Shown: positions 9,927 through 21,534 of the stretch, piece after piece | How the letters are laid out: each line of letters starts with the position of its first letter | How positions within the stretch are numbered: the stretch's first letter is position 1 | Assembly: GCA_003184365.1 (NCBI GenBank) | Contig: NKYR01000097.1 | Location: 97,198 to 161,197 of the forward strand | Source of the DNA: Evernia prunastri | Lineage: Eukaryota; Ascomycota; Lecanoromycetes; Lecanorales; Parmeliaceae | Direction of reading: 5' to 3' | Length of the DNA: 64,000 bases | Program-made: the position numbers and the translations under genes | Notes under the pieces: model-generated | Seen by the model: the letters and a program-made list of their open reading frames with translations, nothing else | Database searches by the model: none | What the model was told of the DNA's origin: nothing

Positions 9927-11419
9927 ATGTCTCATGCAATCATCAAGAGTAGGCAGGTGAGTCTCGCCTACGCGAGGCGTATACCTCCCCAACAATCAAA
10001 GACACCATTTAATATCTCTCCTTCCAGGGTGCCCCCATGAGCGGAATGACCTTGCATCCTCCCTACCCAGCGACCACGGCTGGCCTGGGCGGTCTGCCTA
10101 CCGTCGGTCTCGATGTCCCAGTATGCGCCGTTTTCATGGTGCTCTTCATGATCGGCGCCGCCTCCCACATGACCATCTTCCAAACCAACCGAATCAGAGG
10201 GCACAAGTTCGTCCCCTCGGCCATGCTCTTCGGCTTTTGCATGTCCAGGATCGTCACCATGGTCTTGCGCATCGTATGGTCCATCTATCCAACCAATATC
10301 AAAATCGCCATTGCCGCCCAAGTCTTTGTTTACGCAGGAGTCGTGCTACTCTTTGTCATTAACATCCTCTTCGCCCAACGCATCACCAGGGCCATCCATC
10401 CCAACTCGGGCTGGCATCCAATCTTCCATTACGCTTTCATGAGTCTATGGATCCTCATTGTGTTCACTCTCATCGCCCTCATCGTCTCCGTGATCCAATC
10501 ATTCTACACACTCAACCTGAACACAAAACGCATCGACCGCGACATCTTACTCTACGGTCAAACTTTCTACGCCGCCATTTCCTTCCTCCCTATCGTACTC
10601 GTCGTCGGCGGGCTCATCATACCTCGCAAGACCCGTGTGGAAAAGTTCGGGAGCGGGCGGTTCAGGCACAAGGTGGTGATTCTGCTCATCTCTGCTACTC
10701 TCATCTGCGCAGGGGCATCCTTCCGCGCAGGTACCAACTTCGCCGGCGGAGAAAGGCCCAGGACCAACCCAGCCAACTATCAGAATAAAGCATGCTTCTA
10801 CGTCTTCAACTTCACCGTTGAGATCATAGTCATCTATCTCTATGTGCTCGCACGGATCGACAAGCGCTTTCACATACCGAACAACAGCCATGGGCCGGGG
10901 GATTATTCCAGAGAGCCAGGCACCAAAGCAGACATGAAGAGTGAGAGTGCCATGGGCATGGGTACGAGCTCTGGAGAAGAGGTCTCCGATCAGATAAGCA
11001 TGGAAGACCTGACTCGAACCGAGAGCGAAAAGCGCAGGATACCGGATGAAGAGAGGGGAATGGCAACCGGCGGAGAAACTGGGCATGGACAGGCACCTGC
11101 TGCAGCACCGATTGATTCAGTGACGCCATCGAGCCCTCCAGTCGCCCAACCTCCAGCCTCTCATCCAGCCGAAGGAGAGCTGAGAGAGGTCAGCGGTACC
11201 CCAGCTCCAGCACTCCATCAACTTCAAGCGACGGCGGTTGAGCCGACCAGCAGCCCGACTCGATCCTATCACCAAGCTGAAGGTCAGGGGACCGAGATGA
11301 GCAGTGTCCCATCCCCAGTCTCCCATCAATTCCCAGAGAACGCGATCGAGACGAGCAGCAGCCCGCCTCGAACCCCTCACCAACCCCAAGAAAGGGTGAT
11401 CGAGATGAGCAGGATTTGA
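9927..11419 (+). CDS. DUF3112-like seven-helix membrane protein
   Basis: Exons 9927-9956 and 10028-11419 (intron 9957-10027, phase 0, GTGAGT...TTCCAG) give 473 residues starting MSHAIIKSRQ|GAPMSGM. Seven hydrophobic segments can be counted between residues about 35 and 285 (for example AVFMVLFMIGAASHM, AAQVFVYAGVVLLFV, LWILIVFTLIALIV, VEIIVIYLYVLARI). The pattern LFGFCMSRIVTM with IYPTNIKIAIAAQVFVYAG matches the fungal DUF3112 family, sometimes annotated as receptor-like; no ligand or function is established. The cytosolic tail (about residues 295-473) is Pro/Ser/Thr/Glu-rich and ends in imperfect repeats of roughly 36 residues whose units end SSPTRSYHQ / SSPPRTPHQ and begin TEMSSVPSPVSHQ / REVSGTPAPALHQ. 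The upstream exon has a good start context (CACCATGTC). Confidence 0.75.
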
Positions 11420-12200
11420 TGCCAACCAACAAAAAAAAGAAAGAAAAAAAGAAGAGAAAAAAAACCACCACTGCAAGCAACCCACAGCTCCAAAGAATCG
11501 GAGGCGGATGAGCGAAAACATGTACAGCGCGAAAAATGTGTGTACACGGAAGAGATGGGGCAAAGTGAGAGCGGCATTTGGAGCAGCATGGCGACGGCGG
11601 ATACCCTGGGCAGCTACATTTGATACACCGCGTGCATGTGCGACCGGCGCCTTGGAAACCCCATAGACTTTTTATCTTTATTGATCGATACTAACGAAGC
11701 CAAATCCATCTATATAATTCTCCATCCAATCGCTCTGGCAACATTCGCTCTCTGCCTATCTGCTCTTCTCTCCTCTCATCCTTTCCCTTTTTCCATCCCT
11801 GATTCTCCCTTTCATTCCCTCCCCTTCCCTCCCTCCCCTCCCTCCTCTCCCTTCCCTTCAACATCCACCATCAACTCACCACAAACCATTAACCACAAAT
11901 CAAGAACCAAATCACCACAAACCAACTCACCACGAACTAAATCACCACAAGAATTGAATCACCAAAATTCCAACTCACCATGAAATAACAACACGCTACA
12001 AAACCAATCTACCATGCCATCGCACGCTTCGGTCCAAATGCGCAGGATCGAGGAGTCGATCTCGACTTCGACCTGGATTAGTTGATGGAGGAGAGGAGAG
12101 GAGAGGAGGGGGGAGTAGAGCAGAGAGGAATGAAGCAGAGACGGATAGTATGGGACAAAGTATAATAGAGTAAAGCAGCGAAGACGGTGTATCATGGAAC

Positions 12201-12237
12201 AGAATAGAATAGAATAGAATAGAATAGAATAGAATAG
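12201..12237. repeat. (AGAAT)n microsatellite
   Basis: Seven perfect AGAAT units plus AG, embedded in a larger degenerate purine tract to about 12420. Confidence 0.95.
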
Positions 12238-12627
12238 AGTAAAGCAGAGAAGACAAAGTAGAGTATAATAGAATAGAGTAGAGCCAGAGACGAGGAGAGT
12301 AAAGCAGAGACGAGTAGAGACGAGCAGAGAGGAGGAGAGTCAAGCAGGATACCACAGAGTAGAGACGAGCAGAGCCAATCAAAGCAAAGCTAGACACGAT
12401 AGAGACGAGCAGAGCAGTTTACAGTGTAGACGACGAGACCGGTAGGGTAGGTAGGTTGGGGGTTACGTTGGATTAGATCGGAATTAAATTGGTAGGTAAA
12501 AGTTGGTAGGGGGAGTTGGTAGGTGGAGTTACTAAGGGGGGAGACGGAGGTGCAGACGAAGATGCGGACGAAAGTGGATGAGTTAGTAGGTAGTAGCTAG
12601 ATAGCTAGATAGGTAGGTAGGTGTACC

Positions 12628-12652
12628 CTACGCCTACGCCTACGCCTACGCC
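12628..12652. repeat. (CTACGC)4 hexanucleotide repeat
   Basis: Four perfect units, followed by a CGATGC variant. Confidence 0.9.
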
Positions 12653-12740
12653 GATGCATATACCGTTCACCGTTTGGTTTACCGTTTACATTTTCCCAGG
12701 ACATCGGGTTCGAGACATCGGGATCGAGAGGGAGAGCGTT

Positions 12741-12756
12741 TGTGTGTGTGTGTGTG
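12741..12756. repeat. (TG)8 microsatellite
   Basis: Eight TG units followed by an alternating purine-pyrimidine stretch CATATGCGCGCGTG. Confidence 0.9.
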
Positions 12757-12960
12757 CATATGCGCGCGTGAGCAAAAAGGGAGGTGTGGGGGGGTGGCCA
12801 GGGATTGATGGAAGAGGGGGGGAAGGGAGGGATTTTGTACTGGGGGTTGTGGGGGAGGGGGGGTGGAAAGAGGAGGAGGGGGGGTGGAAAAGGGGGGGAT
12901 GGAAAAAAAAAGAAAAGGATGAGAAAAAGGGCGGATAGACCAAAAGTTTTGGGAGAGGGT

Positions 12961-12980
12961 TGTGTGTGTGTGTGTGTGTG
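12961..12980. repeat. (TG)10 microsatellite
   Basis: Ten TG units, second TG tract within 250 bp. Confidence 0.9.
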
Positions 12981-15014
12981 TCTCTGTATTTGTGTGTATC
13001 TAGATTGCCAGCATGGGTGTGGGCACCCCCTCTTTACGCCTAGAGTGAGACCGTTATCTTGCCCTCGGCAAGACCACCCATCGCTCGACTCGAAGGAAAA
13101 ATCAACCGAGCGACGAGGGGAGAGAAACGAACGAACAAACAAACGAACGAATAAACAGATAGAAGGAGAAAGCTATTCCCAAGTCCTGTCCAAGACTCTT
13201 TATATCGCGATACCTGTCTCAATGCGAAGTAGCGCACAGGCAACAGCAACCATTTGTCCCTCTCCTTCTGCTCGCCCTTGCTATCCCCTTGTCAAAAAGC
13301 CAGGCGACAAAGCCGTTTCCAACCGTTGACCTTCAAGCAATCCACTCGCCCCCCGGGGGGAGGGGGGTTTGACGCCATTGACTGAACGCGACAAGTCTTC
13401 GATCTCCATCTACAAGACCGTTCGATAGCGGAGCCGATTACCTACTCTATCAGACGAAGTCAAGGACCTATCACCGACCGCTCCCGCGACACGTGCCTGC
13501 CGTTCCAACGAATCGTCGTCGATGACTCCTGCCCTCCCAGCACCTCTACCCGCTCCATATCGCGCTTTGGCGAAGGGCCAGATCGGGTCGGCGTGCTGTT
13601 GTTGGCGGTGTTGGCTGGCTTGATTCGGCTGAGGAAGTCTGGTCCGGCGGGATGGAAGTTCGTCTTTCGGATGCTCTCGCTCGGGTTTTAATTTTTTTCT
13701 TTTTCTCTTTGATGCCAGAGCTCTGATTTTCCTCGTTGTGAAGGCTTGAGCTTGTGATTGTAGAGCTCTTTGGGGGGGGGATGAGCGACGAGAGCTGCTT
13801 GCGGACTCAGTCGTCTTCTTTTTTTCTTTTTCGGACTCGGTCGTCCTCGTCTTCGCGTTCCAGTCTCGATTTCATTTCGTTTGGCGCCTCTGTAACTTGA
13901 CCATCGGTTGATCATCGCCGTACTCTTGTCTTTCTTGCTCGGGCTCGTTCGACTGATCTTCGATCTTCCTTCTTTAAGCGCTGAGATTCTTTTTCACGAT
14001 CCAGTAGATATTGGAGAATGAGGCAACGTAGGCGGAAAAGAACACCTTCCCCAACAAAGCTATGGACACGTACCGATTCCTTTCGCCAGGACATCGAGAC
14101 TGAGGAAGGGAGAGCCGAAGAAATAAAAGAAGGGGAGGGAGAGAGGGAGAGAGAGGGAGAGATGTGTGATGTGGGTGTGGGTGTGGACGTCAACGTGAGA
14201 AAAACGGGCGGGGAGACCGAAGGACTTTTTAGAACCAAAAGGTCGGGCAAAGCCAGGTATCACAGCAGGAAGCCTACAGCGTAGCTGGAATCTAACGACG
14301 CGTAACACCGAGCAAGCAGCCTTTGAACAAAATTCGCAAAAGAACAGCATGCAGGTCCTCACAATTGTAGTTGGAGTGGGTAGTCCGGCGGCGAAAACGA
14401 TCAAGCGAGGAAAGATCAAGTTTACATGGCGATCATGGCCGAGTCAGACTACAGCTGTACCTTGGGCTATAATCCGGGATCAATGGCTCCCCTGTGACAG
14501 GTATCAATCAGGATATCTACCATAAAACTATCAGCATCGTATTAGATATACACAAAGTGTAACAGGCTTCGAACAAACCTTTATCCCGGTAAACATCTCA
14601 ATCCTTTCTGATAACCCACCTTGTCACTGATTGCGCTTCAAAACGTGGATGGATACCTAGCACCAGCCTTCCGAAAGCACATAATCCCGGGCCCACATGG
14701 ACTCAGTGCAACGCTCAATAACGCTGCGTATCCCTACAATTCCATTTCACAAGAAGAAGCATGATCTCGTATCCAATGCTGGACGGCTGAGTCATCGAGG
14801 ACCACTCTGAGATGACGACTACAGTGTGCTGATGCCACTTCCTCGAGGCCCCCTAGCTGTGAGGTGTCCGTGGGGCCTGGCGTCAGCGTCGGCACTGCAG
14901 GACACGTTGAGCGAGACACCGGCCCGCTTCGCCATCTGTCACGCCTGCAACCCCTTCTTGCGACTTTTGGTCTAGGTGAATAATAGTCATCACCGGACAA
15001 CTTCCTTCACACAC

Positions 15015-15881
15015 TCAATCCTCCTCCTCGACAAATCGCGATGGAAAAGACTGCTTGAACAAACTTTCATTGAGCAGCCTCACAACATCTACCGGGTTCC
15101 CAAAATTCTCCGGTTGTGTCGCCGGCCCTTCCACCCGATGCTTGAGGTCGACCGTAGCTCCTTTGGCCGTCAAAAGCTCCACCATCTCCCTGTCGCCTAG
15201 AGAATATGCGATTGACAGAGTTGATTGGCTGTTACCTTCAGCCCCGTTGACATCTGAGCCACAGTCGATGAGAATGGAGACCATGGCCTTGTTCCCGCGT
15301 CTCACGGCTGCCTTGATGGGGTTGCCATAGCCGGTTCTGCGAGTGTCGAAATCGACCTGGTCAACTTCGAGTAGAGCGATCCAGCTGGGGATACTATTTT
15401 CAGCGGCGATAGTAAGGAGTGTCTCGAATGCTCCACCACTCTAACATTTGAAAGCCGGGTACAGATGGTCTTGGGCCATACCATGAGCATCGGCCTCGCC
15501 AGCATGCTTGAGATAGAACTTGGCAGCATACTCAGCCAACGACGACCGCATGGAATCCCCACTTATTGTCAACCTGACCGAACGGACGGTTTCTGCGCGA
15601 CCTCTCAGCTCCGGCAGCATGAATTAGTGCGCGCAAGACCTTGCTAAAAAGTCATGGCCTGATGATATATGATGCTGTGAGAGCGAATATTCGAATGCTC
15701 GCAGCATTCTAGTTCTCTAACTTTCCTTACTCATTTCCGCAAGTCGTTGGAAACCATTGCCTTGGATGAAAAATCGCTTGGCGGTCTCATGGATTATCTG
15801 AACATGGCGTTGTGTTGATCCAACAACACCGTTCCTTTTGGTATGATAGAATGCATGAAGGGCGTCAAGAAGTCCTCGTAA
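15015..15881 (-). pseudogene. Relic of NLR/STAND protein C-terminal half (post-NACHT segment and ankyrin repeats)
   Basis: One minus-strand frame from about 15881 to the stop at 15015 reads like the end of a fungal NACHT-ankyrin protein but holds three in-frame stops: TAG 15719-15717, TAA 15626-15624 and TAG 15443-15441. Conserved landmarks in the same frame are VQIIHETAKRFFIQGNGFQ, then GHDFLARSCAH-stop-FMLPEL, then LAEYAAKFYLKHAGEAD, the usual sequence after a NACHT module. Ankyrin-like units follow (VRRGNKAMVSILIDCGSDVN, LGDREMVELLTAKGATVD). The nucleotide-binding NACHT core, normally over 1 kb with a GxxGxGKS loop, is missing: only about 200 bp separate this frame from the hydrolase domain. 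The three stops plus the deletion show the original full-length gene is dead; the frame itself has not shifted, so decay looks fairly recent. Confidence 0.8.
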
Positions 15882-17397
15882 TCAGACTCCGTTGGGTTAC
15901 CTTGCTTGGGTTGCCACTCCGAATCCATGAGAATCGAACTAGATGCCACATTTGGATCTTGAGATGGTCTGCTAGAGGAAATCGACGGCCTTGCTCACCG
16001 GTTCGAGAGGCTCTGACTAGGCCTCCATTAGCTCAGGTAGCATAACAGTGGCTTTGAACACAGCGACGGATCGAGAGTACTCACGTTGAGCTTCTTCGAC
16101 GAGCTGTTGAATCTGAACCCCAACCTGCTGATATCCAGGATCCGATCTGTCTAGGAAGCGGCACATATCCATATGGTTGGCATTGATCGGTTCCAGGCGT
16201 TCACGGCCAGGGTCACCCAGTTGAGAAGACCAGCTATCAACGACCTAAATCGAACTGTAAGCTACGGAAATGACGGAGATGGGCCAGAGGAGATCACCTT
16301 TGCATTGAGAGGCCGCATGCCGGCCATGCCTTTACTCTCTTGAAAAGAGTGTATCTTGAAAGTTCTCCTATAAATGAGACGACCAAAGGCTTGCTCCAGC
16401 TGACTGAGGTTTTGCCCATTAGCGTCGAGGTGCTTGATATTGGACTTTTGAACATCAAAGAGAGCAGCTGCAGCCACTGCAGCAGCTATTTTACCCCAGC
16501 CTGTCCAACTACTACCACGGTGCGGTGTACCCAGGAAGACTAGAGCTGTGGTTGAATCGGCAATGTTTTTCAACTCCACATTGCCCTCTGAGAGGCTAGA
16601 ATCACACAGCATCTTGGAGGAACGTACTTAGTACTAGATGATCTGAAACTAGGCTTCACTCACTTGCTTCAATATAATTCCTATTGGATATCGTCAGCAT
16701 TGTAGATATGTGAGGTGCGAAAAGATTGTTGAACTAACCTCCCATAGAATGAGCTACGAATACTAGAGGTCTCGTCCGCTGTAAGGTGACAATGCTGTTA
16801 ACTACTGATAATCGAATGGACCAAGCTCAGTGACCTACATCTTGCCTTCTGGCTCTGTCCAGCGCGAACAGTAAGGCGTTTGCATGTTGATAGAACGTAT
16901 CTTGATTGGCAGGACCCTTGAAGAATTTGGTAAAATCCGAGTCATAGCCAAATGTCATGATACGCGCATGTGAGCATTCTTTCGGAAGCAGGTCTTCTGG
17001 CCAAAAGATTGGGCGTTTTTGACTTGTTGTATCGTTCGAAGAAGACACTTGATCGCGTGACGGACTAGGAAAGAAGATTCGAGCGATCTTATGCCTCGAT
17101 TTCTCGACCTCTGGAATAGATCTAGCAGTCCAAGTATCCCGTGGATGACCTTGAAGACCGTGGATGAAGACGACGCTGTGAATATAAGCCATGCAACCCC
17201 CAAACGGAATACCACCATGTTCCCGAGAGACCTACTCTACGGCTGGAGCGATGTCAGGTTCATATAAGGTCGTCAAACCTGTGCGGTTCACTTCTTTCGG
17301 CTCATAGGGGACCTCGGGAATGGGGCTTGAATTCCCTCGCTTAGGTGCCTACTCTGATTAGAGATGTGCGGTAGAACTGGGGTACTTGTCCAACCAT
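15865..17397 (-). CDS. Alpha/beta-hydrolase (SesB-like) domain, N-terminal remainder of a broken NLR gene
   Basis: Eight exons close in frame: 17397-17386, 17348-17236, 17175-16839, 16778-16739, 16680-16664 (17 nt micro-exon), 16612-16298, 16244-16085, 16016-15865, giving 381 residues. The product starts MVGQAPKRGNSS, then GLTTLYEP and VVFIHGLQGHPRDTW (oxyanion region), VFVAHSMGG (nucleophile Ser in AHSMGG, completed by the micro-exon), ALVFLGTPHRGSSW and INANHMDMC (catalytic His). This is the lipase/esterase-type effector domain found at the N-terminus of many fungal NLR-like proteins, some of which act in heterokaryon incompatibility. The triad looks intact, but the last 50 codons resemble nothing and end at TGA 15867-15865, just where the NACHT module is missing. 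It may survive as a stand-alone hydrolase or be part of the pseudogene. The first 37 nt intron is the least certain. Confidence 0.55.
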
Positions 17398-18354
17398 TCG
17401 TCTTGACTATGGAAACGATTATGAAACTCTGTATCGTCGTAATGAAACACTTGCTACGTTGCGCCAAGATGCTCTTGTGAAGGAAAGGTTTGAAGACCAG
17501 CGCTACTACTAGAGCCTCGGAGACGAGGCTGAGATCAACCTTGTGGCAACTGTGGAGGGATAAGCAGTGCTCTGATTAGCGAACATCTCGCGGTGCGGTA
17601 AGTCTTTCCCCTGCACTGCATCTAGCCCAGCCTCCCCCCCCCCCCCTCCAACCCAGAATGTGATGTCGCTAGTGTAGGGCTGCTTGTTTGCCGACTATTC
17701 CTAACAAGAAGAACGATCAGTGCCTTAAGTAGGCAGCAATGAGCCGCGCGGTACCATAGTACCTTGTATCTCATGTCTATCTGTGTGTGTGAAAGTGTGA
17801 GGGATTAAAAGACTCGAATCTCAGAGATCGCCTGCTCGGAATTCTACTCTACGTAGAGGTAAGGTAGGCGTAATGGGAGAGTATCATCTCCAACCCCTTG
17901 CCGATAGCTTTGTCAAACCTAGGACCAACCGGGTATCCCGGGCTCCTCGTACTCCAAGTAGCCTGCGCTGGTCTTTATGTATGAGACGTATTCCTAGGGA
18001 CTTGTGATTTGGACAAGCCATGGAGGTTGGTACATGATAGGCCCCATCGGCCCCGTATGTATGCCGTAATAAGCTTGCGATATGATTGGCCCCCGAAGCG
18101 AGGCACGAGTGTAGGGCAGGCACAGGCCCACAAGTCTGAATTACTGAGACTGGGATACGTGGTAAGGAACACTGGATTCTCTGGTTGACCAAACACCGAC
18201 CGCAATAGCCCTAAGGGCACCTCAATGCACCACTATTATATTGAACGTAAAATGAGCATCCTGATGCTCGTAGCCTCCAAGGGGAATCCACTCGCTCTCT
18301 CAACTCCTCTGGGTGGGCTTGCAGCTCTATTTCCGTGAAGGAGCCATTTGTTTG
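17398..18354. other. Intergenic, no gene seen
   Basis: Contains a run of about 13 C near 17635-17647. A 102-codon minus-strand frame at 17884-18192 has no recognisable features. Confidence 0.5.
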
Positions 18355-20360
18355 TCATAGCTTGGCCCTTCCTCGCCGCCCATCCTTATTCGCCCATTCC
18401 CTCAAAATCTTCCTTTGTATCTTCCCCGCCGCACTCTTGGGCACCTCATCGACGAAGACCACACCAGCCGTCAGATATTTATGCTTCGCAACCTTGCCCT
18501 TGATCCACTCTTCTATCTCTCCCGCGCTCGCCGCTCCTTTCGACTGGAGCTGCACGTAAGCTCGAGGGTATTCCTGAGTGTCGAAGGATTCTTGGACGCC
18601 GACCACGCCCGCGTCGGCGACAGCAGGGTGGGTAAGGAGGACAGCTTCGAGCTCGGCAGGAGCGACTTGGAGACCGGAGACTTTGATGAGTTCCTATAAC
18701 AGGTCAGCGCCAATTTGCGGACCTAACGTTAGGAGCATCTCGTGTTAGGACAATCTTCACCTTCAACCGGTCCACAATATGAAACAACCCTCTCTCATTA
18801 TTGACAGCCACATCACCACTTCGCAACCACCCACCCTCCAGCATGGTCTCCCTCGTAGCCTTTTCGTTCTTCCAATACCCTGAACTGACATTCGGTCCCC
18901 TTATATATATTTCCCCCCTTTCCCCCACCCCCCCCTCCTTCCCACTCTCGTCGATCAATTTGATTTCGCAATTCGGTAGCAGTACGCCCACGCTTCCGCT
19001 GTTATCATCAATGCCCGATGGTGCAATCAACCCTGCACATGTGACCTCCGTCATGCCCCACCCCTGCCCAACATTGATCTTAAACCGTTCGGTACATTCA
19101 CTTTGCAGGCTTTGAGATAGTGGTGCAGCGCCAGAAAAGATTTTGGTAATGCTGCTAAGGTCATAATTAGCCGTTGCAGGGTCCTTGCTCATCAGGACCA
19201 GAATTGGTGGTGCGACTTGGAGCTCTGTGATTTTGTGCTTTTGAACAACCTGAAGCATCTCTTCATAGATGAATTCTGACATGATGTAGACTGGAATGTT
19301 GAGTTTTGCCGCCTGGATGATAGTATTTAGTTGGCCGTAGGCGTGATAGAGTGGGAGGAAGCCGATCCAGCGCTCATCAGCCGTTGGGTATTTGCCTGTT
19401 CGTTTGAACTCCGGTTTCTCGGCGTGTTTGAGGAAGATTGTTTGTTCTGCGTTGGCGATCAGGTTGGAGTGGGTCTGGAGAGTCTCATTAGAGGGAGCAC
19501 TATGGCAAGAGCTGAAAGAGACCTACGATCATGACACCCTTGGGTAAACCTGTGGTGCCACTTGAGTAGTTGACTGTTGCTATCTGCTTCTTCGATTCCC
19601 AGCCTGATAGTCGTGGCCAATTATATCTTGATGCATCACGAGGGCTCCCCAGCATTGAGCGCCAATCTTGAATACCGTCTATGGTCTTATGTTCTATGTC
19701 TGAGAATAGGTATATCCTATCTTCTGGGAAGCCGGTGGCTTTGGCAGCTTTCCGGGCTGGATCGAGAAGAGTGGGATGGACCAAGAGGACTCGGGCTCCT
19801 GTATTTCGGATCTGGAAGCTCAACTCTGTTCACGGGAGGTAAGCATCAATCGTGACGGTGAGAACACAGATCTTCGTGTGATAGTAGTCCAGACATAATG
19901 ATCTATGGCGGCGATGAAGATAAAAATTTGAGTAGATGCCCACAGTCATTACATCTGGATTCTTTCAAAACATATCGCATCAGACGCTGCCGGACTGCAA
20001 GCCTGCACAATCTCTGTAGCATGATCAACGAAGATCTTCCCTACCGTCTGCCGTATACAACGGATTTGCACCACTGAAAATTCGTCCCGAGCCCACAGCT
20101 CCCAAGTACGCTACAGGCACAAAGATATGATTTGGGGATACGAGCATAAGCACATCCCCCTTTTTCACACCCAGATTGTCAAGGCCTATAGCCAATCTCT
20201 TGATCCATTCTAGGCCGGTCCGCAACGAGAGGTAGGTATCTGGGTCGGCAGCATTAATCCAGAGCGGTCTCTCAGACAACGGGTCGTCGGAGCCGAAGAG
20301 GTAGGTCAGGATGTCTTGCTCCGGGATCTTGAGGTCTGGGTAGGGGGACCGTATGACCAT
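18355..20360 (-). CDS. Acyl-CoA synthetase, 4-coumarate-CoA-ligase-like, PTS1-bearing
   Basis: Exons 20360-20045, 19825-19527, 19474-18761 and 18693-18355 give 555 residues. The first ATG (MVIRSPYPDLKIPEQD) matches the usual family start; there is no ATG upstream in frame nearby. Motifs of the adenylate-forming superfamily are in order: YSSGTTGLPKGVM (phosphate-binding loop, near residues 190-205), GWGMTEVTCAG (adenine/acyl-pocket motif), SGDVA and DRLK|ELIKVSG (hinge), and AAGKIQRKILRE with the catalytic Lys. The protein activates a carboxylic acid through an acyl-AMP to its CoA thioester. The C-terminus is RAKL, a PTS1 variant (AKL), so peroxisomal location is likely and a fatty or aromatic acid substrate is plausible. 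The first intron is 219 nt, long for this locus, and might hide a small further exon. Confidence 0.9.
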
Positions 20361-21534
20361 GTTGGCGGTGGCCGCTTTGGGAACGATTGTCCAAAGATGG
20401 GGAGAGTAGTAGGGGTTCAAGTAGGGATTGGTCCAATCGAGTCAAGGCCAGACATGGGAAGTTCTGTCAGCATGTCATGGTCTTTTGCGCAACAAAGGAG
20501 ACGAGAAATTTGAAAAGGAGATTTGAGGCATAGATGAGATGATGGGTCTGTCACTGCACACAGTCGCAGCAAAGATAAGAGGTTGACGTGTTTCACGAAG
20601 CGAGGAGCGAAACAGCCAGGCTCGGATTCGCTATAAAAGACCCGATTGAGACGGTGAGTCTGCTCATTGGGAGTTCGTGGGAACCTTCTAACATTGTTCT
20701 AGTAAGCTCCTAGCAGACGTCCGAGAGGTCGTCGCGCGGGCCATGTCATGCGGGGAAAAGGTCCAGGCATACTCTTTGCCGAGGTGATCGCTTAAGAGCT
20801 GGGAGAGCCAATGAATGATGGGTTGAAGCTCCAAAGGTAGGAAAAAGTAGAGAGCTCTGTCCGATGCCAAGAGGTAAGTAGTTGCATTGGTGATCGCCTT
20901 GTGAAATTATAGGCCAGTTTAATCATATCATAAGGTACTCTATAAGGTACCTTAGTGCAAGCTGATCAGATTTGTGATAGCCAGAAAGGTTGTTCACTAG
21001 TAGAAGTATATGCACTCGCTACGAGTACGGTATGGTCTACTTACTCTACACTTTACATTCTATAGTCTACAGTACCGAGTGATGTAGAGAGTAGAGTACA
21101 TAGAGACGGTACGAGTAAAGTGGAGATTACGTGTAACATTTGAGACTTAGGTATTACTCTAAGTTATTCTATTTTTATAATTATCAACTTAGAGTACTCT
21201 ACGGCTTCTCGGCGACACTTACGTCGTCTCCGAGGCTTGGACAGCTTCGACCACCTCGTCGCAATGCTTGAGCCACCGCTGCATCATCAATCAAGAAATC
21301 ATCAATAATGCCTCGATACATTCAGCATAGGGAGCAGCCTCTGCTACCCATTCTCTATCATGTCTTACCTCCGCCCTCTGCGCAGCATAGGTCTCAGATT
21401 CCCCAAGACAGAAGCACTCCACTGGCCCGGCCGACAATCCTCCAATCTACCGTCCATCTACTGCACAGCTGACATATAGTCACCTTCTGCCCTCTTTGCT
21501 CCTCTCAACTTTGGTCCATTAACACCTATTTGCC
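20361..21534. other. Intergenic, no gene seen
   Basis: 20930-21200 is AT-rich with scattered TACTCT/AGAGTA words and a TAAGGTAC pair near 20931-20953. The last 150 bp are CT-rich and look like the promoter and leader of the MARVEL-like gene. Confidence 0.5.

Larger units (their letters stand above)
11420..15014. other. Gene-poor, simple-repeat-rich region
   Basis: About 3.6 kb without a gene I can support. 11760-11870 is almost pure pyrimidine on the plus strand; 11880-11980 is A/C-rich with repeated ATCACCACAA-type words; 12080-12420 is purine-rich with decayed AGAGTA/GACGAGCAGAG words; 12780-12930 is G-rich; 13340-13370 has C and G runs. Reading frames here have compositions set by the repeats. 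Confidence 0.6.

Noticed and set aside
12597..13329. 181-codon frames on both strands
   Set aside because: Composition is dictated by TG, C and G runs; no family or splice support.
15915..15945. GAATCGAAC-like T-loop suggesting a tRNA gene
   Set aside because: No acceptor stem, anticodon arm or D-arm pairing around it; it lies in the NLR relic.
20361..20420. N-terminal extension of the acyl-CoA ligase from 20420
   Set aside because: It would begin at TTG; the first ATG at 20360 gives the normal family start.
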